Shown: one piece after another, positions 54,529 through 63,009 of the stretch
How the letters are laid out: each line of letters opens with the position of its first letter
Position numbering within the stretch: position 1 is the first letter of the stretch
NCBI GenBank assembly: GCA_009363875.1
Contig: CM018690.1
Coordinates: forward strand, 31,478,800-31,542,799
Source of the DNA: Mikania micrantha
Taxonomy: Eukaryota > Streptophyta > Magnoliopsida > Asterales > Asteraceae
DNA length: 64,000 bases
Reading direction: 5' to 3'
Notes under the pieces: model-generated
Database searches by the model: none
The model's input: the letters and a program-made list of their open reading frames with translations, nothing else
Told to the model about the DNA's origin: nothing
Made by a program: the position numbers and the translations under genes

Positions 54529-57500
54529 GTTAGACTTTGGGACCCAAACCAGTTTGGTTTTGGGTCTGTTAACACATGAAGAAACAAGATTAACATTTTC
54601 ATTTGAACTAACACTTGAATCATTCTGGTCAAAAGATTTAACCTTGGTTTTTGACCTTGGTTTCTTCTTATGAAATGATGCCTCTGCTAGATTGACTCTT
54701 CCTAGCAATTGTTGCATCATTAACATTAGTTGATTATGGTTTTGTGACAACATTTTGATTTCATTAGACACATTAGGACCTGACTTTTGATTTTTGTGTT
54801 TGATCACCTTAGTGTGCTTAATTGATGAAGAATCTTTCAAGTGTTGTTTCTTTGAATCTGGAACAACTCCTTTACCTTTCTTGGAGTTACTTAATTCATT
54901 TCCTTGTGAGGTTTTTCCAGATTTTGAAACTACTGATGATTCTGGTACAAACTTGGAACTAAATTCATTTTTCATTTTGAGTATGTTCTTGTTTTTGTTC
55001 TTAATTTTATTGAATTTAGAACCTTTCCTGTACCAGCATGCATCAGAGGAATGATTAAACAACCTACAAATTTCACAAGGCACCCTCTTTTGTTTCTCCT
55101 TATGAGTATCGACAAGTACTGAAGACTTAGAGACAGAATTTTTCTTCTTCAGTACTTGTGTAACATCAGACTTTGTAGACTTTTTGACAACAACTGATGT
55201 GTTGATAACCTCTGAAGAGTTATTCTTCAGTACTTGTCTATCAACACCATTGTCATCAGCAGTTGTAACATTACCAGCTTTTTCTATAACTGCTGATGAG
55301 ACACTTTGGCTTATCAAAAGCCGTGCATCTTTCTCTCCAGTGCCATGCCCATCTGACTCAATCAGTTTTAAATTTAATGCATTGAAAACTTTTTCATCAG
55401 GATTAATCTCAACTAAGACACTATCCTGACATGAGTCATTCTGAATGACATTTGTACACCCAATTGAATAAGAATATGTCTCAATATCCACAGTGTCAGA
55501 CTCAGATTTGCATGCACTTAACTCACTTTCAAATGATTCTTCAGCATCAGACTTTTCTGAAGATTTGGTGGATTGGTATACACTGTCCCCTTCAGACTCA
55601 CAATCAAGATTTTTTGGTGTATAATCAGCTGGGGGGGCAGTGTGATTGTATCCAATACCAAACTTCACATTGGATGCTGTTTGCTTGTTTAACAGCAACT
55701 CAAACCCCTTACAAGATTCAACCCATTTTGCACATTCTACTTGGGTTGCTGCAAGTGTTTGTTTCAGATCATTGTGTTTTACAAGCATGACTTCCACCCT
55801 AGCCTTTTCATCAGACAATTGACACTTGAGTTTATAAATTTCAGACTCTTTTTCATTCAAAACTTTCTCAAATTCAGTTTTATTCTTTGTCATGACCCTT
55901 TCTAAATCCAACTTCTCATTGATTAACTCAACATTGATTTCTCTAATGGAAGCAAATGCTGAAACACAAGACTCTGAACACAACTTAGCTTTGGATTCAG
56001 ATGATACCTGGGATGTTGAAGAAGTTGAACTTGAGGTGTCAGTTGAATCAATAGCCATCAAAGCAAGATTCCCAAATGGATTGTCTCCACCATGTGGACC
56101 AGCTTCAGAGTACATCTGCATATTGAAATCAGATAAGTCATCAGGTAAACTACTCCAATCAGCTACTCCAGGGGTGAAGAAGCTCTGATGTTGTTGTTGT
56201 TGAGGCTGTTGATTGGTTTGTGATTTGCTGGGATCAGGAAGAACAGGGGATTGTGAAGGAATTAATGCTGGAGTGTGAGTAGGTTGAGGCATGTAAAAGC
56301 ATGGATATGGATAAGGCATGGGACTTTGTGGTACAAAATGAGCTGGATAAAATTGTTGTTGACCAGACCCAGAAGATTGTTGTCCTTTGTTTTGTGGGTT
56401 ATTGCTAGGAAAGGTCACAAAGGGTGCAGAGGAACTAGGTCCAGTAGATTTGCACTCTCTAGCAAAATGACCAAGCCTGTGACACTTGTGGCATCTCAAC
56501 TTCCCTTTGTCAAAACCAACTTTGGTTTTGCCAGATATGCCGGGAAATTTTCTTCCAGTTCTTTTGTAGAACTTTTGAGATCTGATGTTGATTAATGCCA
56601 TCTGACTTAAAATATCCATTTCCTCCAGATCATCATCTGGGATTCCTTTCAAGTCATCCATCACAAAACACAGATTATCACCATAATTTCCTGCATTTCC
56701 ATCAACTCCCACAAAAGCATGTTCAACATTGTTAGTAGAGAAATCAATATGTTCATCATAAGAACATTCAGACCCATTAAACTCGGACTCTTGACCAATC
56801 AAAGCAGTATTTCCGGGAATAAAGTCATCAGTGAGCTTGCCAGATGAAGACAGCTTTCTTTTCTGTTCTACCTCTCTCTCAAATGTTAAGAGTTTCCCAT
56901 GGAGTTGGGTGAGAGATAGATGTTCTAGATTTGCACTGGAGCGTAGGATGATAGTATAAGTATCCCATCTCTTAGGCAATGATCTAAGAAACCTGTTGTT
57001 CATCTGACTATTGGTATATTCCTGTTTAACCAAGTTTAACTCAGAAATCAGACAGGAAAAGCGCTCAAACTGTTGAGTCAATGACTCACCCTTCCTATGA
57101 GTGAATGTCTCATACTGTTGTGCAAGGATTTCTCTTGTGTTTGCTAAAACCTCATCGGTTCCACCGAATTGTTCTTTCAGTGCAACCCAGAGATCATGAG
57201 CAGTATCATGATGCATCAAGCCAGAATAAATCTCATTCGGCAAAGCCATGGCCAGAATACCATGAGCTTTAGCATCAATTTCAAACAATCTAATATCCTC
57301 ATCCGAATACATATCCGAAGGTTTTGGAATCATTAGTTTAGTTTCAGGATCAGTGATCATGGGTTTATAAGGACCATGCACTACAGATTTCCAACATCCT
57401 GCACTATTAATTGACAGGTGATGTAGCATTCGACGTTGCCAAATGTTGTACTCACTACGAACCAGCATAGGAGGCTTGGTTGCGGAGCCTGTATTGTGCG

Positions 57501-57546
57501 GATCATTGTTTGGAGTAGTCATGATCTCAGATTCACTCAATATCAA
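54526..57546 (-). CDS. Copia gag with two distant zinc knuckles
   Basis: A 1006-codon frame. The N-terminal half is a plant Copia gag (WQRRMLHHL, then AKAHGILAMALPNE and LWVALKEQFGG). A CCHC knuckle CHKCHRLGHFAREC lies at residues 352-365, followed by a Gln/Pro/Ser-rich linker, a predicted coiled-coil zone (about 530-600, with INEKLDLERV and KESEIYKLKCQ), and a second CCHC knuckle CEICRLFNHSSDAC at residues 824-837. The basic C terminus ends NDSS..KLVWVPKSN at a UGA. At 1006 residues it is far larger than most Copia gags, as in Sireviruses. An upstream in-frame ATG (57544-57546) gives MILSES; the next Met (MTTPNN) is an alternative start. Confidence 0.85.
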   Translation of the reverse strand: MILSESEIMTTPNNDPHNTGSATKPPMLVRSEYNIWQRRMLHHLSINSAGCWKSVVHGPYKPMITDPETKLMIPKPSDMYSDEDIRLFEIDAKAHGILAMALPNEIYSGLMHHDTAHDLWVALKEQFGGTDEVLANTREILAQQYETFTHRKGESLTQQFERFSCLISELNLVKQEYTNSQMNNRFLRSLPKRWDTYTIILRSSANLEHLSLTQLHGKLLTFEREVEQKRKLSSSGKLTDDFIPGNTALIGQESEFNGSECSYDEHIDFSTNNVEHAFVGVDGNAGNYGDNLCFVMDDLKGIPDDDLEEMDILSQMALINIRSQKFYKRTGRKFPGISGKTKVGFDKGKLRCHKCHRLGHFARECKSTGPSSSAPFVTFPSNNPQNKGQQSSGSGQQQFYPAHFVPQSPMPYPYPCFYMPQPTHTPALIPSQSPVLPDPSKSQTNQQPQQQQHQSFFTPGVADWSSLPDDLSDFNMQMYSEAGPHGGDNPFGNLALMAIDSTDTSSSTSSTSQVSSESKAKLCSESCVSAFASIREINVELINEKLDLERVMTKNKTEFEKVLNEKESEIYKLKCQLSDEKARVEVMLVKHNDLKQTLAATQVECAKWVESCKGFELLLNKQTASNVKFGIGYNHTAPPADYTPKNLDCESEGDSVYQSTKSSEKSDAEESFESELSACKSESDTVDIETYSYSIGCTNVIQNDSCQDSVLVEINPDEKVFNALNLKLIESDGHGTGEKDARLLISQSVSSAVIEKAGNVTTADDNGVDRQVLKNNSSEVINTSVVVKKSTKSDVTQVLKKKNSVSKSSVLVDTHKEKQKRVPCEICRLFNHSSDACWYRKGSKFNKIKNKNKNILKMKNEFSSKFVPESSVVSKSGKTSQGNELSNSKKGKGVVPDSKKQHLKDSSSIKHTKVIKHKNQKSGPNVSNEIKMLSQNHNQLMLMMQQLLGRVNLAEASFHKKKPRSKTKVKSFDQNDSSVSSNENVNLVSSCVNRPKTKLVWVPKSN

Positions 57547-57739
57547 TGAAATTCAAATGAATTAATGTAAATTCCAACCAATTGATTCAACACAGATTGA
57601 TATTCAAAAACAAATCAACAGAAGTTAACAGAAAACGTCAATCTATAACGAATTCTTACTAATCGGCTAATTCGATCAACCAGAGAACTGAATTGAGCAG
57701 TTTCAGAGATCAATTGTGTAATCGATCAATGATTAACCA

Positions 57740-57751
57740 GCTCTGATACCA
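57740..57751 (-). other. Copia primer binding site (initiator tRNA-Met)
   Basis: TGGTATCAGAGC on the minus strand, two bases inside the 5' LTR, matches the complement of the 3' end of plant initiator tRNA-Met. Confidence 0.9.
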
Positions 57752-57753
57752 TT

Positions 57754-58314
57754 TGTAGGATCAGATGTTCTCATTTGATCAATAGCAGCGGAATTCAACG
57801 ATGAATTAGCTCAATGTTAGCAAGAACAAAGTTAATTCAATCAAACAGTAAAGCACAAGTTTGTTATAGAAAGAGAATTTCTGCAAAAGGAATAATTCTT
57901 TCAATCGCAATAACTTCGTTACCAAATTCAATGTGTCAACTGCCCTAATATAGAAGCAGTGACGTCTGATGATGTCACAAGATGTTGACATCTAACAGAC
58001 AAAATATAACTACTGAAAATAACTAAACTACTGAAAGAAGACTACAACATCTGATGAGTAAAATACTCATCAGACTTTTTACAAGTATTGAAAGGAAACT
58101 ACTGAAGACTAAACTAAACACCACAACAGCTGAAAGCTAACACTTCAGCTGTTGTGAACAACGTCTGAAGACTTGTTCTTCAGAGCTTGTAACTCTTCAG
58201 ATCTTCTCTTCAACAGTTGTTTGTCTTTAGCCTTTGTGTTCTTTTTCAGTTGTTGTGAGCCTGTGGGACTTAGAGGATTTTCTGATCAGGCTCATTGGTT
58301 CTTTTGGTCCAACA
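57754..58314 (-). repeat. Copia 5' LTR (561 bp)
   Basis: Same length as the 3' LTR. The three differing sites lie in CTAATATA(A/G)AAG, GTCTT(C/T)AGCC and TGTGT(C/T)CTTT. The palindrome is retained at 58050-58074. Confidence 0.95.
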
Positions 58315-58319
58315 ATGGT

Positions 58320-58424
58320 AATGTATTCCCACTTCCATTCCGGGACTTCTAAAGGTTGCACATAACCATAGGGTTTCTGATGTTCAGCTTTTACTTGCGC
58401 ACATGTCAAACATTTGTTTACGTA
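58320..58424 (-). pseudogene. Gypsy integrase zinc-finger tail beyond the nonsense codon
   Basis: After the TAG at 58425-58427 the frame continues with CLTCAQVKAEHQKPYG and VPEWKWEYIT up to the Copia insertion. This is the normal continuation of a Gypsy integrase HHCC domain, so the stop is a point mutation. Confidence 0.85.
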
Positions 58425-61400
58425 CTACATTACATTAAACTTCATACCTGGCCACCAATAAACTTTTCGAAGGTCTTGATACATTTTCGTTGCACCAGGA
58501 TGAATAGAGTAACGTGACTTATGTGATTCGTCTAGAATTCTTGACCTGATGTCCCCATTTCGTGGAACCCACATTCGACCAAATCGAATCTTAACACCAA
58601 ATTCATTTTCTTCTAGATTCTTAACTTGACCAAAGATTCTTTCGAATCCAACATTTTCTTCTTTTAGTCCTTCCTTCTGTGCATCCTTGAGCTCATTCAA
58701 GAAATCTGGTGTTATCACCAAACTGTAAGACTTAACTTGTATAGTAGAGTGTTCTGTCTTACGACTTAAAGCATCAGCCACCACATTGGCCTTGCCCGGG
58801 TGGTACAAAATCTCACAGTCATAATCTTTAAGCAGCTCAAGCCATCTTCTTTGTCTCATATTCAAATCTTTCTGTTCAAAGAAGTATTTTAGGCTTTTAT
58901 GATCTGTGTAAATTGTACACTTGACTCCATATAAATAGTGCTTCCAAATTTTTAAAGCAAATACCACAGCGGCCAATTCCAAATCATGTGTTGGATAATT
59001 AGCCTCGTGGCTTTTCAATTGTCTTGAGGCATACGCTATTACCTTTCCCTTTTGCATAAGTACACAACCCAAGCCCAGATAAGACGCATCTGAGTACACA
59101 ACCATGTCTTCATTACCATCCGGTAATGCTAAAATAGGAGCTTCAGTTAATCTCTTTTTCAATTCATCAAAAGCTTGGACCTGAGTTGGACCCCAGTCAT
59201 ATTTTACTTCCTTCATAGTCAATTTCGTCAATGGTGTAGCAATTCTAGAAAAATCCTGGATGAATCTTCTATAATAGCCTGCTAATCCAAGAAAGCTACG
59301 AACTTCCGTTGGTGTTTTTGGAGGATTCCATTTCATTACTGCTTCTACTTTAGCTGGGTCCACCATTATGCCCTCTGGACTGATAACATGACCTAGGAAC
59401 TGTACTTCTCGTAACCAAAAGGCACATTTGGAGAACTTAGCATAAAGCTTTTCTCTTCTTAGTATTTCAAGTATTTCCCGTATATGACACGCATGATCAC
59501 CTTCACTCTTTGTGTATATCAAGATATCATCAATGAACACAATCACTGATCGGTCTAGCATAGGTCTGCACACCCGATTCATCAAATCCATAAAAGCTGC
59601 AGGAGCATTTGTTAACCCAAAAGACATCACAAGAAAATCATAATGTCCATAACGTGTGCGAAAAGCTGTCTTCGGAATATCTTGTTTTCTTACCTTTAGT
59701 TGATGATACCCTGATCTGAGATCTATTTTAGAAAACCAACTTGCACCTTGTAATTGGTCAAATAGATCATCAATTCTTGGTAACGGATACTTATTCTTTA
59801 TTGTGAGCTTATTCAATTCCCTATAATCAATACACATTCTCATGCTTCCGTCCTTTTTCTTTACAAACAACACTGGTGCACCCCAAGGTGACACACTCGG
59901 TCGTATAAAACCTTTGTCTAGAAGGTCTTGTAGTTGGGTCATTAATTCTTTCATCTCTGTTGGAGCCAGACGGTACGGTGCCTTGGCGACAGGTTGAGCT
60001 CTTGGCACAACATCAATTTGGAATTCGATTTCCCGATCAGGTGGAATTCTTGGCAAATCCTCAGGAAATACATCAGGAAAGTTACACACCACGGGTACGT
60101 CTTCCATTTCTTTTACCTTAATTTCTTTGTCAATAACATAAGCCAGATAAGCCCCACAACCTCGCCTCATAAATTCACTCGCCTTAATCATTGAAATGAC
60201 TTTAGGCGCGTTAAACACTTTATCCCCGTAAACCGTTACTGATCTCCCATTGAGAGCTGTTAAGAAAATCATATTTCGTCGACAGACAATGTTAGCCTCA
60301 TTTTTGGCCAACCAATCCATGCCCAAGACTACATCAAAACCTCCTAACGTAATTACAAACAACTTAACAGGGAATCTATGACCTTCTATATCAATGTAAC
60401 AATCATCATCAATGACCTCCGTTACTCTAGTGCATTTGCCAAGAGCAGTTTCTATGTTAAAGGCATTTTCTATCTTTTTAACATTAGCACGCAGTTTATT
60501 GCAAAAAGTAATAGCCACAAAGCTCATACTTGCACCAGAATCAAATAGCACTGAAGCAGGGATATCGTTAATCAAGAATGTACCTGTCACCACATCCGGG
60601 TCTTTATCTGCCTGATCCTTAGTCATAGTAATGGCACGAGCTTTTGCCTTTTGCTTATCACCTCCCTTGCTACTTTCAGGTTTGCTGGCTTCAGTAGGCA
60701 TTATCTTTGCTTTAAAACAATTTCTGCTCACATGACCGATTCCATCACAATTATAACATTTTGGCATACTTGGACAATTATTCGAGAAATGTCCAGTTTT
60801 TCCACAACGGTAGCACAAAGTAGTCCCCATCCGACATTCTCCCCCATGTTTCCTTCCACACTTAAGGCATGTTTCAAATCCTTCCATTTTAAACCTTTTC
60901 ATAGGGGGCCCTGGTTTGTCATTTCGGTTTCTTTTAAATCTAGATGACCACTTTTGCTTAGGTTCTTCCTTTATTGGTTCTGCTTCCAACACATCATCCC
61001 AGACAATACCGCTAATCTCTACGGCCGATTCAAAAGTTCTGGGAGCATGCGCCTTTACATGTGTTCGAACTATAGGTGGTAGTCCTTCCACATATAACTT
61101 CATCCTACGTTCCTCCGTGTTTACCAAATGAGGAACCAGTCTTGACATTTCATTAAATTTTGACGTATATTGCCGATGATTCATACGTCCAGCTTTCAAA
61201 GTCAGAAATTCCCGTTCTATTTTATCAAATTCATTCTTTGGAAAAAAGTGTTTCGTAACCAATTGTTTTAAGTCTTCCCATCTTAATCCTTCCACATCAG
61301 CAGTGGTCTTTGACTGCTTGACCGTGTTCCACCAGTGTAAAGCTTCTTCAGTAAATGAATGAGCTGCAAATTTCACAGCTTGATCAACCCGACATTCACT

Positions 61401-61871
61401 GATCTCGATAACCGCCTCCATAGCCGAAACCCAATGGCAGGTAGCCACCGCATCTTTCTTACCATCAAATGGTGGGGGATTACACCCTTTAAAAGCTTTG
61501 TAATCACATCCTTTGGGTTCCTTTATACCCGAACCCTTACCTTTAGCATTGATGATCAATACCTCATCTTCATCGTGCTCTATGTTAGAGCTGTTGACTT
61601 TCTCTCCTTCCTCAGTAGCTCCTTCTTTAGTAGTTTCCTTTTCGGCCTTGGTTCTATCTGGAGGTAATAAATCTTTTAAAATTTTACGAACTTCATTAGA
61701 TATTGCCTTTACCACCACCGGTTCCAACCTAAGTTCCTCCTCTTCATTTTCTTCCTCAATGTTGACTTCAGTTTCCTCATTATGCACTGGTACTTCCTCA
61801 GTTTGTTTCTTATTTTTAGGTGGTCGTCCTAGACCTCTACCACGTCCACCTTCTCTCCCTTCGCCTACCAT
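58425..61871 (-). CDS. Gypsy gag-protease-RT-RNase H polyprotein, truncated by a nonsense codon
   Basis: 1148 codons from ATG 61869-61871. A charged N terminus with basic GGRGRGLGRP is followed by the retrotransposon gag domain (about 150-270, with FAAHSFTEEALHWW), three CCHC-type knuckles (335-385: CLKCGRKHGGEC, CYRCGKTGHFSNNC, CYNCDGIGHVSRNC; the first lacks the His spacing), and aspartic protease FDSGAS with catalytic D444. RT follows with DYRELNKLTIKNKYPLPRID, DLRSGYHQ and active-site FIDD at 779-782 (Phe in place of Tyr), then RNase H (DASYLGLG, THDLELAAVVFAL), ADALSRK and the start of the integrase HHCC (HPGATKMYQDLRKVYWWPGM). It ends at TAG in the integrase finger. Everything before the stop looks intact, so a gag-RT product is conceivable but integrase is not. 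Confidence 0.85.
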   Translation of the reverse strand: MVGEGREGGRGRGLGRPPKNKKQTEEVPVHNEETEVNIEEENEEEELRLEPVVVKAISNEVRKILKDLLPPDRTKAEKETTKEGATEEGEKVNSSNIEHDEDEVLIINAKGKGSGIKEPKGCDYKAFKGCNPPPFDGKKDAVATCHWVSAMEAVIEISECRVDQAVKFAAHSFTEEALHWWNTVKQSKTTADVEGLRWEDLKQLVTKHFFPKNEFDKIEREFLTLKAGRMNHRQYTSKFNEMSRLVPHLVNTEERRMKLYVEGLPPIVRTHVKAHAPRTFESAVEISGIVWDDVLEAEPIKEEPKQKWSSRFKRNRNDKPGPPMKRFKMEGFETCLKCGRKHGGECRMGTTLCYRCGKTGHFSNNCPSMPKCYNCDGIGHVSRNCFKAKIMPTEASKPESSKGGDKQKAKARAITMTKDQADKDPDVVTGTFLINDIPASVLFDSGASMSFVAITFCNKLRANVKKIENAFNIETALGKCTRVTEVIDDDCYIDIEGHRFPVKLFVITLGGFDVVLGMDWLAKNEANIVCRRNMIFLTALNGRSVTVYGDKVFNAPKVISMIKASEFMRRGCGAYLAYVIDKEIKVKEMEDVPVVCNFPDVFPEDLPRIPPDREIEFQIDVVPRAQPVAKAPYRLAPTEMKELMTQLQDLLDKGFIRPSVSPWGAPVLFVKKKDGSMRMCIDYRELNKLTIKNKYPLPRIDDLFDQLQGASWFSKIDLRSGYHQLKVRKQDIPKTAFRTRYGHYDFLVMSFGLTNAPAAFMDLMNRVCRPMLDRSVIVFIDDILIYTKSEGDHACHIREILEILRREKLYAKFSKCAFWLREVQFLGHVISPEGIMVDPAKVEAVMKWNPPKTPTEVRSFLGLAGYYRRFIQDFSRIATPLTKLTMKEVKYDWGPTQVQAFDELKKRLTEAPILALPDGNEDMVVYSDASYLGLGCVLMQKGKVIAYASRQLKSHEANYPTHDLELAAVVFALKIWKHYLYGVKCTIYTDHKSLKYFFEQKDLNMRQRRWLELLKDYDCEILYHPGKANVVADALSRKTEHSTIQVKSYSLVITPDFLNELKDAQKEGLKEENVGFERIFGQVKNLEENEFGVKIRFGRMWVPRNGDIRSRILDESHKSRYSIHPGATKMYQDLRKVYWWPGMKFNVM

Positions 61872-62189
61872 TTTAGTTTTCTATACATATTGTAAACAAC
61901 CACGTGTCAATCAAGGTAATAATTCAAGACGTAATAAGTATTGTATATTGTTATTGACGTTGATCAAGTGTAATTAACTATTTACCTCACTCATAAGTTC
62001 TAAACATTTCCAATCATGAACACATTATCATTCGCAACATCATACTAATTTAATCTATATCTTAAACATAACAAAGTTCTAAGGTCATATGCTCATGGAA
62101 TCAGACTACCCTTGGCTGGCATTCTTATCATTCTGTCCCATTTTCAGTCTAAGTCCAGCCATTAGGGATGACCGGATCTCTCAAACTAT
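61872..62189 (-). other. Gypsy 5' untranslated leader
   Basis: About 320 bp between the primer site and the polyprotein ATG, AT-rich, with no frame. It is the expected leader and packaging region. Confidence 0.6.
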
Positions 62190-62202
62190 GGCTCTAATAC
62201 CA
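62190..62202 (-). other. Gypsy primer binding site (initiator tRNA-Met)
   Basis: TGGTATTAGAGCC on the minus strand, three bases inside the LTR end, differs from the usual TGGTATCAGAGC complement by one base. Confidence 0.85.
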
Positions 62203-62205
62203 ACT

Positions 62206-62309
62206 TGAGAGGCCCCGAGCCCCTCGGTTGGCAAATCATCATATCCATAGTCCTTAAACCATATTTACATTACTATAGCAGCGGAATTTAAGGTGATTAC
62301 ATAAGTAAG
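62206..62309 (-). repeat. terminal 105 bp of the Gypsy 5' LTR, then a breakpoint
   Basis: It is identical over this length to the matching part of the LTR copy at 63010 and differs from 43917 at three sites. It then leaves LTR sequence at ..AAGTAAGG and continues as the equivalent of 43166. Confidence 0.85.
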
Positions 62310-63009
62310 GATGCATTATATGCTAGCATGATATGAAAATATGATGCCATGATGTATAAACGATGAAATGATGCTAGCATTACATGATGTCATGATGTAT
62401 GATAAGATGCTATGATGCTTGCATTGTATGTATGTGATGATTGAACGATATGATGAATTCCTAAGCTGTTAGGATAATATGAAAGATGTTATGATGATAG
62501 CATGATATGATGAAGTCCTAAATGTAGGATAATGATAGAGGCTAGCATGTTATGATATGAAGACTTTGTTATGATGATGAGACGTTACTAAGTCTAAAAT
62601 GTTATGAATATGATATATGATGACCCTATACGTGTGATAGGATATGTATGCATGATGCACTAGTAGTTGTACTAGTAAGTATGGACGATGACCTGAACAT
62701 ATCAGGATATGAACAGCCGATCGGGCTATAAACATGAGAGTCGATCGGACTATAAACATGGTAAGAGCCGATCGGGCTATAAACACGGAGTCGGCCGGAC
62801 TATAAACATGAGAGTCGATCGGACTATAAACATGGAGCCGATCGGGCTATAAACATGGAGTCGACCGGACTATAAACATGAGAGTCGATCAGACTATAAA
62901 CATGGAGCCGACCGGGCTATAAACATGGAGCAGACCGGGCTATAAACACGGAGCCGACCGGGCTATAAACATGGTAAGAGTTGATCGGACTATAAACATG
63001 GAGCCTTGT
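62308..63009 (+). repeat. second copy of the left flank (43166-43916)
   Basis: The same ATGATG-rich sequence and the same 12-unit hairpin array (62714-62991), ending at the same base before an LTR start. It lacks about 38 bp present at 43476-43513 and has roughly 1-2% substitutions. Confidence 0.9.

Larger units (their letters stand above)
46781..58314 (-). mobile_element. young Copia retrotransposon of Sirevirus type (11.5 kb)
   Basis: Complete structure: two 561-bp LTRs (3 differences), tRNA-Met primer site, gag, pol, a long third (env-like) ORF, polypurine tract and a 5-bp target duplication. Large gag, gag and pol in the same frame separated by one stop, and an extra ORF between pol and the 3' LTR are Sirevirus traits. 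LTR divergence of 0.53% suggests about 0.2 million years at the often used 1.3e-8 substitutions per site per year (inference). It may still supply proteins, although the env-like frame is broken. Confidence 0.9.
43917..62309 (-). mobile_element. chromovirus-like Gypsy retrotransposon, split by a Copia insertion
   Basis: The 3' LTR is 43917-46250 and the internal region 46251-62205, with the Copia element and its extra target duplication at 46781-58319. The 5' LTR starts at 62206 but is continuous for only about 105 bp. The tRNA-Met primer site, purine tract, gag-protease-RT-RNaseH frame and a C-terminal integrase/chromodomain-like segment place it with long-LTR Gypsy chromoviruses (Tekay/Del type by the EKRLRNK..VKVQWKY region; inference). 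Three lesions make it non-autonomous: a nonsense codon at 58425, loss of most of the integrase core at 46611-46616, and the Copia insertion. Confidence 0.85.
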
